A stretch of 64,000 nt of DNA from Penelope pileata (GCA_013396635.1 WBMW01005904.1:1-64000); one strand, 5' to 3'; positions 1 through 13,980 are shown, counted from the first letter of the stretch. Program-made: numbers and translations. The notes: generated by a model from the letters alone, not told the origin.

Positions 1-1867
1 CTAGGTCAAACCAGGACACTTGTGTTTGAAACATTAGTATAGAAAAAAGCTCAAAGTTCTGTAGACAGCAAAAACTATTTGAGTCTTTCAGTGCTTGCTG
101 GTAGGTAATAGGCAGATGTTTTAATCATCTTAATTTGGGGGTCTATGTGATGGATGTGCTTTGCTGTTAGAGTTCACTGAGGAAAGGTGATGGAAAACCA
201 GACATCTGACTTTCAACAAGGGGCAGATGTAGAAAGGAAAAAAGAACTATGAGAAAAAATGAATATATCCTGCCTAAACTTGTTTGCAGTTAGACTAGCA
301 GTTGAGTTCTAATCAGTTGTAGTGGTACCCTCAAATATTTTCCAGGTAGTTTTGTATAGGACATGCACATGAATTGTAGTTGAGTGAGAGTAGAGGGGAA
401 ATTTTGTTCATTTTCCAACCTTGTTTTGCAGTGAGAGAGAAATTTAAAAAAAAAAAAATAGTCAATTTTCATTTATGACAGGAGGACATGCATAAAGTCA
501 TTCTAATGAAGAGATTCTTAAAGGAAGCATAATCAAGCAGATTAGAATTTTCTATAACTTTCAGCTTTTTATGTCTTTGTATCTACATGTGTGAGAATTT
601 TCAGGAATTAATCTCTTGGTTTCAGAAATGCTTTGGGCTTTTCAAGTAACTCTTTTTTTTTGAATGTTGATATAGCCACATATTTATCCATTCATGGTTC
701 AGAAATAGGATTTGCTTCCCTATTTTTTATCTGTCAAAGTCAGTAGAGATCATAAGGTTTTTATGACACAGTAACCAACTTATTTGCGCTGCAAAACACT
801 ACATCGAAAAAGTAGACATAAAGTGTTCAGCTGTTTCATGGCTTCCTACAGCTCTCTGCATGGAACTCATCCAAATAGTTTTTTGAGAGCTTTACCTCTT
901 TTGTTCCATTTACCTGAATATAGAAATGTTTTTGTGAAAGTCATTAAAATTGCATTTAGAAATCTAATGATGTTTTAAACCATTGTTACAGTGACAGACT
1001 GAGCTGAAAGGGAAAATACAGGACCTTTATGAGTGATCTAAACACCAATCTGAAACTTATACACATTTCTAATCTGAAAAAAAATACTGTGGAATACCAG
1101 GTTTTCATTCTTAGAATAATGAAATTAATATTTGTAATGCAAGAGACTTAGAGACTTCCCCTCCTCGTTTTTTTTTTTTTTTGCTGTTGCTATCAGTAGT
1201 TTCAGCCTTGCCAAATCAGCCATTCCTAATAAAGAACAAATGCATACTGTAAATTCCTGACCAAGAGTACCAATGTTTGCAGCTTGGTTATAGATACAAT
1301 AGGCTGACATGGAGGATCAAATATTGGAAAGAAGGAGTAAGGATCTGGACCCTGCCATTATCAACAAAGATAACTAAAAATCGTCTGAAAGCACTGTGGT
1401 TAAGAGGATATAATGGGAATTAAGAATAAATCCTAGTGTAAAATTGCTTAATAAAGTGAATGTTTTCTTTTCAGTCTTCCCCAGGAAGTGTCAAGCAGTT
1501 ATTTTGGCTACGTTTTATTCTTTCTGCTATTATCTTCTTTCCTCTTTTCCTTTACTGCAAGAAAAGAAAATTCTTTAAAATCTACTGATAGAAGTTGTGA
1601 AGTCAAAGTTCATGTTTAGAAAAAAGGGCATGTGGAGGAGTGTCCACTTTTCACTGCTGCAAAGGGCTTACAGAAAATGCCACACATGCGTGCGCTTGTT
1701 TACTCTGTGCAAATGGCAAGGCATCTCCTGGAGGAATGCTGCAGGCAGGATTTCTGAAAACAAACGGAAATGCTTGGTGATGTGGGAGTCGCCAACACTC
1801 TCCCAAGCTAATGAAAAACCCAAGATCAAGAAAAGAAAAGTGTCTGCTAATTGCTTTTCACTGCACA
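1..1867. other. AT-rich non-coding stretch, nothing assigned
   Basis: No open frame here exceeds about 90 codons on either strand, and none of the predicted peptides resembles a family I know. The sequence has runs typical of avian intergenic DNA: an A run near 447-459 and T runs near 651-660 and 1170-1182. I see no CR1, LTR or DNA-transposon sequence. Intron or intergenic DNA cannot be told apart from sequence alone. Confidence 0.6.
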
Positions 1868-2600
1868 TGGAGTAGGAAGGGCTGGAGGCAGAGCTGTGGG
1901 TCCCTCCAAAAGGCCAAGCGCTGTGGCTGGCAGGGTGCTTTTACCATTCTCCAGATGCTGGGAACCAGCTTCAGCCTTCCTTGCAGTAATTTCTCTTCTG
2001 CTGCTTCCTGCATGCACACAAAGTTGCAGCTTATTCTCTTAAGTCATTCCTGGATTTTCTCCCCAGTTTCTGCTCAGGCAGCTTGCACACCCAGGAGCTC
2101 TTTCTTGGTATGGAAACCCAGCCCAGGGCATGCAGCTTCATGCAGCCACTTTGCTGGCACTGCAGCACTTCATTCTAGTAAAGAGGATGTCCTTGCCCAA
2201 ATCCTACAACTATTTCTACTTGGGAGCGTTTCTGGTACTTTAGCTCTATGTATATCACCTTCTTCTGGTGGCTCACCTCGAGCCATCCCTAGCTCTGCCC
2301 TTGTGACCGGCTCTGATTTCCCACAGAGCAGCAAAAGGTGGGGTGATGCTGTGTACTCTGGAGTGCCATCTGCTGGCACTTTGTCCTCATGCTGTTCACA
2401 TGAGGAATGATACCCCTGGGTCAGGAGATGGATGGGGGTATCCTCACTGACGCCTTACATGTGAGCTATCAGCACAGCATAAACTACCCAAGGGCAGGGG
2501 CTGAGCTACCGAGATAATCCGTGCTCCATAATTGCCTTCCACTCCTCCTTCCCACTGCTTTGACAGTGAGCAAGGCAGACCCTGGGGCCTGCAGTTTGCA
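1868..2600. other. Locally GC-rich patch with a 199-codon open frame of unknown meaning
   Basis: This segment is visibly richer in G and C than its flanks. It lies under a plus-strand open frame from 1811 to 2410 (199 codons), the longest N-free frame in the window outside the CR1 elements. The predicted peptide is rich in Ser, Ala, Cys and Pro, has no domain, signal or repeat I recognise, and shows no clean splice-site pair or Kozak context. A frame of this length can arise by chance in GC-richer DNA with few stop codons. I therefore do not call it a gene. A CTCF-like site lies inside it at 2363-2376, so a regulatory role is as plausible as a coding one. Confidence 0.35.
2363..2376 (-). promoter_or_regulatory. 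Candidate CTCF binding site
   Basis: On the minus strand the bases read CCAGCAGATGGCAC, which fits the published CTCF core consensus CCASYAGRKGGCRS at all 14 positions. CTCF is the vertebrate insulator and loop-anchor protein. A single consensus match in 64 kb can occur by chance. The surrounding GC-richer patch raises the likelihood slightly, but occupancy cannot be read from sequence. Confidence 0.4.
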
Positions 2601-5600
2601 TAGCCTTATATCACAGGCATTAGTTATGTTAGCATTTTAAGTCTGTATTTTCACCAAAAATTTGTTTGACATGTTTAAAAACAGAATGTTTTTTCTTTCT
2701 TCATTCAGAGCTCCAATTTGAAGGGATTGAATCTGTATTCCCATTCCATTTCTATGGAAACATCTAACCCTCTTGTAACATAGCTGTTTTGTAGCTTCTG
2801 GGCCTGACTCCCTGCTCATATGGGCTGTTTTGAAACCAGTATTGCAGTGTTAATCCCACCTGAGTTACCTGAAGCTGAAAACTATAATTGAGAGTATTCA
2901 GAACTGCAGTTCTTCCAGCACATTGCAACGAAAGTTGCTTATATGCAAAATGGTTTGGACCAGATATTGTAAAACACCTCATATCATCCATCATTTTATT
3001 TTGGTAGCCCTAGTTTTAAATCGAGAGCTGGAACAGCCACAGATTTCCATTGCATGGCTCACACTGACCTGCCACCTGTGAAGCATTACCTTTTTCTATT
3101 CATTAGAAATACTGAGCTAGATTTGTTTTTCTTCCAAAAGCTTGAAAATACAGGATCAGAATTGCATATGTTTATTTTTATATTTTTTTTCATATTTGTA
3201 TTAAAACACACAATGTTATGCTTTTCAGGATTCAAAACTGTTAATGATTATTAATCTTATGCACTGGACATGAACAGAAACATGTGAGTTCATGTACAGC
3301 TGACGGGGGGAGAATTTCATTTTTCACTGATTTAGTGCTATGTACCTTCCTCAGCAAAATACAGCAGTTTCTCTTGGGGCTCACCACCTTTATTACATTT
3401 GATGCTAAAACAAGGCTGAAATCAAATGCATTGGATTCTCATATCAGGTGGTTGTGGCCCCTGGAGAAACCAAGAATGATGCATGGACAGATGGCTGGCT
3501 ATGTTATAGTAACACCTTTCATATTTCTAGCAGGTAAGTCACAGGAAAATTTAGACAAAAAGTGAGTACTTCTCTAAAATGGATTTTTTGTATTTCATTG
3601 GTCATTCAGAGAACAGGAATGGGTAGAAAGAAATCCCGTGCAGCTGTGTAACAGTGAGAGAAGGAGCAACCACTGCTTCTGGCATCTTCTCTCCCCAGGT
3701 CAGAGGACTTGCACTAATTTCTCCTGAGCTGGCAATAGCAGTTAGCAAGGCTGCACATGTTTAGTTCTTGGGAACACTTATCTTCTGCTGTGGCAGTGAA
3801 AACAGTAAAACATGCACACCTGAAGCGAGCTTTGTATGTACCACCATGGGGCAAATTATTTCCAGAGCTCCCTGATGGGTTAAGTAGACATTTTGTTTCT
3901 TGCTCTTTTGCGCTCTCTCTTCTGAATTGAATCAACTCACCTTGGGCCAATTCTTCTCTGTGCTGTTTTAATTTTATGGTAGTAAATATATTTTCTAATT
4001 TACTAATCACAGTAACTTAAAAACAGTAGTATTATGAAAAATCTGTTCTTGATCTGTAGCTGATATTTTGTATGAAAAGCTAATATATAACATAAAAAAT
4101 AGACTTTCTGGATGCTAAATAAACAGAAGGAAAAGATAAATACGAAATATTTAAACACTGCTGAAGTACATGGAATGTATATCGTTTCACATTTTTAGCT
4201 TAATTACACTACAGGAACACTGACAAATCCATTGCTAGAGGGTAACAGTTGGGATTGTGGTAATATGACCAAAGAAGAAATGTGGCAGGTGGAAATGTAT
4301 ATTTTATCCAGTATTTTTCTTTTCCCACTGTTTTGTTGCTAGAATAGTTACTGTCTTATTCACTTCCTCTTTGTAGACATTTCTGTGGAGAGACTTGACA
4401 ACGTTGATGTTTGCATTGGGCAGCTTTGAAACTCTCAAGATACAAACATTCAGTAAGGAAGCATGTCTGGGAAGCGTTGTCCTCTCTGCTGTTACTCACA
4501 TAGGTGTTTGGGAGCTGAATAAGCTCATTTTCCTAGCTGGGGGGGTACCCTCAGACAGACATCTGCAGGGTCAGAGTATCTCAGAGTATCATGATCCCAG
4601 CTCCTGTTCAGGGCTGCAGACTCTGTCCTGCTGTATGTCTCCATGTTTGTTCGTAGAGCAGAAATGTCATATGCTGACATGGTGCTCATGATGCTGTGCT
4701 GCCAGTGCCATGCACACATCCCAGTGACGTTCTGCATGGGACAGCATGTATAGCAATTATCCGGTGTAAATTTGGTTAATCTTTAGGTCTCATCAGGCAC
4801 AAAAAAAGCATGCTGTTAGTGGGGAAAAAAAAAAAACAAAAAAAAAAAACCAACGCACTTTGTGTGACCCTGAGAGTGTTTCTTTTGCAGAGGCTGGGTC
4901 ATCCTGCCTGAATCCACAACCATATATCCCAAGTGCACTTGTGTTGGTGTTACAATGATAAAATATAAAAGAAGCACAAGACAGCTTCCAATAAAAGGTT
5001 ATCACGGCAATTCAGAAAAGTTGTGTTTTGAGATTTAGAAATCCATTTCTAAGGTCTACAAACATTTCTGCCTTGAGCCTGTCTTCTCCATTTTATCTCA
5101 GTCTCATAATTGTAGTTCAAGTTTAGTGCTAAGATGTTAACAGCACATGAAGGAATCAGTAAAATCTCTCACGGTACTGACCATTTGCTGTTTTTAAGCT
5201 GTAAAATAGTGCCTGTAGTATTTAAATATTTGTCCTTCAATTCTCCTCTGCAGAAATGAGGGAGAACTTTCTCTTTTAGATGTAGCATAAATACAGATAA
5301 TAAGAATTTCTAGCCATTGTAAGGTTCCACCCTGTTAGTCTCTACTTCTCCTGCTACTGCTCATTATTTTTGTGTAGTTTTTTGGTGCCCTGCAGTGAAA
5401 GGCCATTAAGTCCAATCCTGTGGAATGTTCTGTACCTGGTAGTCCATAAGATAGAGGGGATGTCCTTGTGTACCCTTCTAGCCTTTGTGATAGTGACACA
5501 CCTGCCTAAGGTTATTCATGACTCAGTGATCCATGTTGTCTCTTCCAGTGTTAGTTAAGCTGTCATATAATCTCAGGAGTGGGCAAAGTAAACGTTCATT

Positions 5601-7216
5601 GATACAGAGAGTTTTGGCTGTTAACATGGTCCTTTGCTTTGGAAAGTTGTGGAGTTTTTGACCTATTGACAGGGAACTTTACACAAATACTGCATGTTAT
5701 TCTTTCATTCATATCCCAAGACTTCATCATAAATTGCCACCATCCTCAGGATGTGGTCCTTTGTCAACTGTATAAGCAATAGGTGAATATATGGAAGATA
5801 TCACCATAGTTGCTCTAAATCTGCCTACATCTTAAAAAAAACTGATAATTGCCTGTTGTTAATGCATCACACAGCTTCAGACATCAAACAATAAATGAAG
5901 AAACAGAGTCAAGCTTGAAAACACAGTTGCATCTGTCCTTACTATACAGCCTTTTTGTGTAGTACTATAAACGTTTACTACCAGTTAAAATCTAATTTAA
6001 CACAAAATGAAACGTCTTATTCACTGTTGCATAGAACAATGTTCACTGTGCTCCTGTGATCTCCTGAGTTTGTAGGAGTAAGATTTGGCTTCAGTGCGTT
6101 TAGATATCAAAAGGTGCTGTAGCCCAGCTATAGTGGTAAAACACCATCACACAGCTCAGGGGAGGCTGCTGGATCTGCAGGTCAAAATAGGATCAATTTA
6201 TGACATTTTAAGGTCTGAAACATCTGAAAGCAACTGCGTCTGTGAGAGAGATCTCTGCAAGTAACTTTCCCTTTTCTTCCTAATATGTCCTGACTTTGGT
6301 AAATTCCCAGAATTCCTTCATTGTGTCACTGTGGATCCATGTTAGGAATGTTTCTTATGTCTGCTTTCTTCCTTTCATACGTTGCCAATTTTTTTTCTCT
6401 TCTAATAATTTGAACAAGAAAGGCAGACCACTGTTTACTTGGAAAAATAAAATGCCTTGAATAAGTACAGCTGTTTTGCAGTAAATAAATATACTGAGGT
6501 TTTAACCCAGCTGTTTCATTAGGTTAGATTTGAAATAACCTCACTAGATAAAAGCCCAATGCATAATATCCCTGAAGACCTTACATTTTCTGCATTTTAG
6601 TTCCTGTGAGCAGGAACAGCTTGTTATGAACCATTATTTATAAGTTACAACTTAGGGCACTCAAAAAATAGACATTGTATATAAGCTGTGCAAACACAGA
6701 TAAAAATAGAGGTGGGCCAGTAGTAATGTGTTACATCTGCATGTCCCAGAGATCTGAGAGATTATGCTCTGCTTAGATCTAAAATCTTGAAAGACTGTAT
6801 GACTTGAAAAACATATATACTTTTCACTTTTCAGTCACTTTTTAGTGATAAATATTTCTGATACACGATTTTTTCTTTGTCCAGAAGAAGTAATTGAAGT
6901 AATATGAAGTAAATATGAAGTAATTTTGCACAAGTAATAATCAGGCATGACTGAGAAGTCAGGCATTTGTAAGTGGAGTTTGATTCCTGCAAAATCAGGA
7001 AATCATGAATAAAAAAATTAATAAATGCTGTTTGTCAATTTATAGCCCAATAAAAGGAAAACAAATTAAGACAAACAGTATAAGCTTTTAAAAATGTGTG
7101 TATCCACATGGCAAAATGAAGCAGAAAAATATAGCACAAAATCCTACCTGTTCTATCTGCAGTGTCTTAGCTAAACGAGTATCAATTTTGCTTTAGATAA
7201 TTACAGGTGCACACAC
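2601..7216. other. AT-rich non-coding stretch
   Basis: No recognised gene or interspersed repeat. Open frames stay under 100 codons and look random. The only low-complexity feature of note is an interrupted A tract at about 4825-4850, two A runs separated by a single C. It lacks the upstream body of a processed transcript that would make it a retrocopy tail. Confidence 0.6.
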
Positions 7217-7306
7217 AAAAAAAAAGAAAAAAGAAAAAAGAAAAAAGAAAAAAGAAAAAAGAAAAAAGAAAAAAGAAAAAAAAAAGAAAAAAAAAAAAAA
7301 AGAAAA
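7217..7306. repeat. GAAAAAA heptamer microsatellite with flanking A-rich tract
   Basis: G residues fall at 7226, 7233, 7240, 7247, 7254, 7261, 7268 and 7275, an exact seven-base period over eight units. This is followed by a less regular A tract with isolated Gs to about 7306. Nothing but A separates the Gs, so the strand is purely purine for about 90 bases. It explains the Phe/Ser-rich minus-strand open frame across it, which is not a gene. Length polymorphism and sequencing error are both likely here. Confidence 0.95.
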
Positions 7307-10300
7307 CACAGTTTCATCTTCAGAGTTTCTTGCCTCCTATCTTGGACAATAATGATAAGAGGGAATGAAAACTTGTTGTAGATTTTGCCTTCCACTGGGA
7401 CACTGTGACTGAGTTGCAGCTTGAATCCTGTCTAGCACCTGCAGCTGACCCACTCCTGTCAGATGCAGCAAGTGAAAGTTGACAGGTTCCAATATTTTGG
7501 GACTGGGGAACTTGGAGGGGTATGAAAAGATTGAGACCTAGAGCAAAACTGTCAAGCTTTATTGCACATGCAGTCAGAATTATCCTCCAAATTTAATGGA
7601 GCAGATGTTGCCCATGGGATTATGACCTTTACCCTGATGTTCAGGTTTTCTCTATTTACACCAAGGATAAGCTAAAATAAATATATTTACTTCAGATTGA
7701 TTGCCTGGGGCTCAAATGGTCTAAAAATATTGGAGCTCAGTACAGCATCTCAGCAGTGAGTTTATTTGAACAGAATCAGCATTATTTTTGTAGAAAATCA
7801 GAATATTTTACTTAGGAGTTACCGAGTTTGTTATTAAAAAGCCATCCTCAGGTCTCCTCCAAACTACATTGCCTCACATGTAGAGAAACAATTAACTAAA
7901 ACCTTGAAAGAGTTTCTCTAGCTTTTAAAACACAATTTGAAAAACTGAGGAAAAATAAAGAAAAGAGAGAGAGAAAGAAAGAAAAGAAACAATGAAAAAG
8001 AAAAATATTCTAGTTACGAGCCCAGCATAGAGCAAAAATTTTCACTTGAGTATCAGTGTCATAGTGTCAGTAGTCACTGAGCTCTCACAATCAAGTACAT
8101 GGCACAGCAGAGATATCTCCAGTCAATACATCACCATACTTCAAATATTTTTCTTCACAACTTTTCCAAGCCCTTAAGAAACTACAAGCCCTCGAAGGCT
8201 CTCAGCACCTTTGCCTCTTGGTCTCTGGGCACAGGGCATTGACTCCTGCAGAAGTCAGGCTTTTATTACTGGGAGGCTGACAGGGTGCTCACTTGTCCAC
8301 CTTCATAATTCATTCTCCAAAGCACATCCAATCTCTTTTCTTTCCAATATTCAATAAGCAATCCAATATTTTTCTTTCACTGTTGGTTCATCCTGGAGCC
8401 TAAAGGCAAGACATTCAGTGAGCACTTTTTTTCATTTTATCTCTGCTTGCAATCTGAGCAGCTGCCTGTCTTCTGGTGAGGGCCCAACATCGCTTTTCAG
8501 AGCATCAAGCGTTTCAGTGGCATTTCTTTCCTTTTTTTTTTTTTTTTTTCTCACTGATGTCGGGCTGATACAGATGGATAAAGAAACTGTAAGAAGGGGG
8601 AAAAAGCACTTTGAAGAGTCTTGGGTTATTAGAACAGTAAAGTTCGTAGGAGGGTCCTCAGACAAATTCCTTCAAGTTAACATACTCTTTTTTGGGGCCT
8701 CTTCAGCAAGAAATCTTGGACATGGTTTTTATGGAGGTCAAATGCTGTTTCCTTCAGCTGAAAGCAGTGGAAGGTTCAGAAACATACCGTTTTTTGATGT
8801 AGTAGCAGATAAATGAAATAGATTGCCTGCAACTTATTGCATTCAGATTAGAGGAACAATTTTGACCTGACTTCTCTTTGCCTGCGTTTTTCAATCAAAA
8901 ATAGAAAGATAATCATCTTTTACTATCTCACACAAGTGGTCTAAAGCTGAACGTGCACATTTGTTGAAATGAGTCTCAGCTGCACAGAAGATGAAGCACC
9001 ATACTTGTGCATATGGACAGTGAATGCATTTTTAAGCAGCTGCTGGTCAAGGACTGCATTGCTACTTCACCTATATCAACCCTTCAATAGCTTTTCAAAT
9101 ATGAGAAGGGGGTTTTGGCCTACTTGTGTGGTGTTATTATGCATTTTATTCATGTTGCAGTTCGAGCAACATTGAACATAAACATTTTTTACATTTTTTT
9201 ATGTCAGTATTTTTCCTTGTGGTAAATTCTTAGACTCTAACATATTTTGAGCTTGCCTTCAGCAACCTGTACACATGTCTCTTATTAGGATCTCCCCTGT
9301 TACATCATTTATTATAACACTGTTTTGCCAAATGTCTGAATTAGGAAAGGCATGCCATTTTGACGTTATTCAGGGATTCTTGCAAGGATGAATGTAAGAT
9401 ATAGATGACATTCTGTTTTGAGCTCATAAGCCCAGATGTTTCTGATTAGAGTTTTCAACAGCTTATAAACCCAAATGGGATTTGATAGAAGCTAGCTATA
9501 AAGGAAGTTTTGCAAAACATCTTAGAAATATTTGAATCCTTAATTTGAGTGTATTCCCAGCTGAAGTTTCATCGTGTAGGGAAATGAATATGGGGAGCTG
9601 TTGCATAACCAGCAAACTCCAATTCTGATTACATAGGAACATAATAAAGTGAAAATACATTACATGGTAATAATTGTTTTGGACTGCAGGGCTAGTGCAA
9701 CTTCCAGAGAGAAAAACAAAAGCTCTGATTCACCATAGTATTACTCCATTTTTATACTGATTTATCTCCTGCATTCAAGGAAAAGCATTGGCAAAATATT
9801 TGAATAAGGGCAGAGATGACTCAGCTCTCCACGGGAGTGGTTTATTTCTTATTATATCAAAACACATGCAAAGAACCTTTAAAAAATGAGTGCACCTCAT
9901 CCACTTGACATTTTCCAGTGATAAAGTCACCATCCATCTGAACATATTTTCTTCTTAATGTATAGTAGGTTGTTCAATTGCATCCATTAACACAATATCG
10001 GGATAACAGTTTCCCACAGTAAGGCAGGAAAACATTACTACTCCAATATGGAATTAGGAAGACAAATCGTTAGGGACTTGCTCAAATTCGAGCAGGAGGA
10101 ATAAGGCAGAGATGAGAATGGACACATTTACTACTACCCAATCTAGTGCCTAAACACAAGGTTTGTCTGCTTTCTTAAAGATGGCTTTCCCCTGTTCTTA
10201 TGGGACAAATGGACCAATTCCCTATTCACCCAAGCGCATCGTGGATATTCATTCATTTTAGCATACACAGTTTCCATGAGACACATGCTAGTTGTTTGCA

Positions 10301-11740
10301 GTGCCCATGGTACAAACCCATGATAGGAAGTCTAACCTTAATTTCAGTGCTGCTTATTTTGTGCCCATGTTATAAGAAACTGTCAGAACAGATGAATAAA
10401 GGTGTGAGAGAAAGAAACTTGTAAGCTTGCTTGCTTTGTGCATTGGCCAGGGTTTTCTCTGCTATCATTCCTCCTTTCCTGCTATTCTGACTCAGTGAGT
10501 GCTCAAGGACTGGGGCCTAGTGCGATGTCCCACTCTGGAAGCTGTACTGCTTGAAGCTGCATTCTGTAAGTGTCTAAGACCATTATTTTGGTAATTATGT
10601 CACTGAATGTTTATCTCAGACAAATTTTTTGTTACCATGGCTCTGTTCCACCTTCAACATGCTTTATTTCCTTTTCCAGATAGAAGATTTTTCAGCCCCA
10701 TCTAGCTCTGCGTGCCTATTATATCCTTTCCAATACCGTTTCCTAACTACCACTCAACTATACGTGTTACCAACCCAATAAAACAAATCTAGCTCTTCTC
10801 ACCCAAGACAGACCTCTCAGATGATCCTATTTCCATCCTTTTCTTTTTAGGTTTCCAGGGAAATATGCCAAGGGCAGTGTCCCAGGGTGCCAGCAGGATA
10901 CCCAGTAATGTGCTTAATCAGCTTTGTGAAACTGTATCCAGAATGACCATCAAAAGGAGAATATTTTTGAGAAAAGACAGTGTTAAATGTCAGATGAAGA
11001 AAGACATACATAAACCAATCACTGGGAGACATGATTAGGTCTCTCTTTTTCATGGCTCATCCTTCCAATTAAAACTTGTTGTTGTCCTGTTACTTTGCCT
11101 TCGTTTTAGGGAGAGTTTGATTCTGAAGGGCTCAGATTTTCAATCTGCTCACTCAATAGTAATCTGGAACATCACTTTGCGGTTACAGATTATCATTGTT
11201 CTAGTGATGCATTCACTTTTGCTATTATTCCTATGAAGATGAATACAGCAGTAGTCCTAATAAATTTAAAAAAAAAATTCCACACTCATATGGCCTCCTA
11301 GAGTCTTACTGGCCTTGTACCCCTAATCTGGTCTAACCATACCATTGACAAAATCTGTGTTTTATGTGATATTGAGTGTTTTGACAAATTATACATATAA
11401 ACATTAAAAAAAAAATGTCAAGAGAAGTCAAGGGGATGGTGGAACCTGCAGGGAACCTTTGCCCCAGGGAAATCTGTGGAAGGTCTGCCCTTGTGCCACA
11501 GAGCCCCCAGCAAATTCTCTGCAGCAAAATCACAGATCTTTCTCTTGGCAGCAAACTTAACAAGGGAATTGTATTCACTGGGCAGTTGCCATGTCTGGTG
11601 AGCTGCTGGTCTGGCATAAAGTTTGTGTTGATTTGCTGCTACATTTGATTCAAACCAAAATATCAGATTTCTGGAAAAATAACTCTGTGAAATGGAAACT
11701 TGTTTTCTGTCCAGACTTAACTTAATCTCTTAATCTCTTC
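7307..11740. other. AT-rich non-coding stretch with purine/pyrimidine runs
   Basis: No gene or interspersed repeat recognised. It contains a purine-rich stretch (GA/GAAA units) at about 7951-8006 and a T20 run at 8532-8551. The T20 run splits a plus-strand open frame (8418-8816, 132 codons). That frame includes the homopolymer as a phenylalanine run and otherwise matches nothing I know, so I treat it as spurious. Confidence 0.6.
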
Positions 11741-11784
11741 TTCCTTCCTTCCTTCCTTCCTTCCTTCCTTCCTTCCTTCCTTCC
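11741..11784. repeat. (TTCC)n tetranucleotide microsatellite
   Basis: Eleven uninterrupted TTCC units span 44 bases. Just upstream is a short direct duplication of TAATCTCT. A perfect array of this length is normally polymorphic in vertebrates. Confidence 0.97.
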
Positions 11785-13980
11785 TCAATTCAGGCTTTTT
11801 AGGTCCTTAAATTCAATTAAAATTATTCAATAGCAAAGCGAGCCAAATATGAAAACATAACTAAATAATAATGCTGAAATGAATAGATATAATTTTCAAA
11901 AAAAAAAAAGGCAGTATTACAATTTACAAATATGAAGCATATTACAAATCAAGATATTAAAAATAGTGAAACTTTGGCAAACTTCTGAGTCTCTTTCTGG
12001 GCCTGTACATTTTCAAACTTTCCAATAACGCTATAAGAAGTAGGAAATTACCATTAAAAAACAGTTCCTGAGGATTTAGGAAAAACACCAAATGTTGTGA
12101 GGCTGTGATAATGGCATGAATGTTAGCAGGATCAAGAGGAAGAATAGCTTTTTGCAAGCATTGCAAGCACTGCTGTTCTGACAAAGCCAATGTGATATAT
12201 CTCGAGGAATAGCCTCCTTTTCTTTACTATGCTCACAAGTTGCACTAACACTTTTAACATTTCTCAATTTGCATTGTGCACTGTTTTAACAAAATACTTG
12301 CTTTATACCTCACTGTTTTCAGCTTTGCAAAGTAAAATTATCTATATTCAAAATAAAATTAAATGATATGGCATAAACAACTGCTATATAGTATCAATTA
12401 TATGTGTAAGTAGAAATACACTAACACTTTACAAACTGGCATGCATGATAAAATATAATAATAAGCAAATAATTATGGTGTATTGAGTGTTTCTCAGATA
12501 GCAATGATTGGATGGGGAAAGTAATACTTGAACCACTGCTGAGGACATGCTATACCCGTGTTATCCGTATTTACAACACAAATGTTTGATGTATCAAGAA
12601 ATATGGCACATAATTCCATAATACATGCCTGTCCTGGCTTTACAGAAACTTTTATCAGTAAAAATCTGATGCCTGTCTCTGATGAGCTGTCTCCTTCCAG
12701 TGTGATGCCTTCATCCAGATGGGTTAGGACCTTGTCCTAGGGCAGTGTATCCATGCCCAGGACACAGTGCAGTTCTTGAAGACTTTTCCATTTTCTTCCC
12801 CAGCCTTGCCACTAAAGGGTAAGCTGATAGTATAATTATTCTGGAAGATCAACCGTGCCATAATTTATTTAGAAGGAATTGAGCATTACAAACGTTTTTG
12901 CAGAAGCATAAGGCCTAGAATTGGATATTCACCTAGAGAAAATATGCTAGTTGTCAAGAACAGCTTATTTCATGGTAGTGGCTATGGCAGTTAGCATCCC
13001 TGTCAGCAAAGACTCACCTGTGTGCAACCATTACCTGAACTTTCTTAGTGAGCCATACAGCAGCCAGACAGTCCTTCACAGACTACCTCACCCTGCTGGT
13101 CCCATATGAAATTGTTGGGAAAATCTTTTTGCTTCTTATTTATTTGTGGACACATTTGTGAAGAGGAAACAAACTCTTATTTAGATGCCCTTATTTAGCT
13201 TTTCAAACAACACTATTGTATTTATGTGTCTATAGTTGGAACCTGCCCTTTCTCCTCAGTGCAGCTCAAGAAGCAGTATATTGTATAACAAGTAATAAGT
13301 CCTTTCCTAGACAAAACGATAAGACAGGCTCAGTTATGTGGGTCCTAGAATTCTATAGCTTTTTTTTTTTATCTAGAAAGCTGAACATGAAACGTATTGT
13401 TCTATGTTGCAGAACTTTCTATAAACTTATTAATACAATGGTCTACGTACATTTCCTGAATTCCGAAAATAAACTCCTTCAAGGCTGAACTTGGCTCAAA
13501 TAACTAAATAAGACTCTTTATAGAAGCAACCTAATCCTTACATTCCAGCCTCATGCCAAACGCTCAGCTGAAATCAATGGGTAAAATTCATCCTGTTGGT
13601 ATTGGTGGAGGTATGTGGATCCATCTCAGAGATACGAGACGAACTCTAATTTTAACCAGGCACGTAGGTCTGTTGTACTAAACAGTTGGTAAAGTAAATA
13701 CAGATGGTTTAAAATGTAGCATTAAAAGATTGATTTTCAGTTTAATACCAAAAGATTGCATTTTATATCTGAAGATTTGCTTCATTACCTGGCCATTTTG
13801 GTGTTTGGCTTGATGTTGAAGATCATAAATGTGTGTACAATGAAGGGAATAAGATCTTTGCACTTATTTTGGAAATTTATCATACTTTCAAATGCTTTAA
13901 ATTTCCTTTACAAAAATAATTACTTGTGAAATTCATCTCTTGAAATGATAGCATAGTTAAGAATTTCTTTGCAAAGTGTT
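11785..13980. other. AT-rich non-coding stretch
   Basis: No gene, RNA or transposon recognised. Open frames are below 95 codons. The stretch ends at an assembly gap. Confidence 0.6.

Noticed and set aside
4800..4850. A-rich tract considered as the tail of a retroposed transcript
   Set aside because: No recognisable transcript body upstream and no flanking target duplication visible.
7201..7395. Phe/Ser-rich repetitive minus-strand frame
   Set aside because: It is the translation of the GAAAAAA microsatellite.
8418..8816. 132-codon plus-strand frame considered as an exon
   Set aside because: It contains a T20 homopolymer, overlaps a similar frame on the other strand and has no recognisable motif or splice signals.
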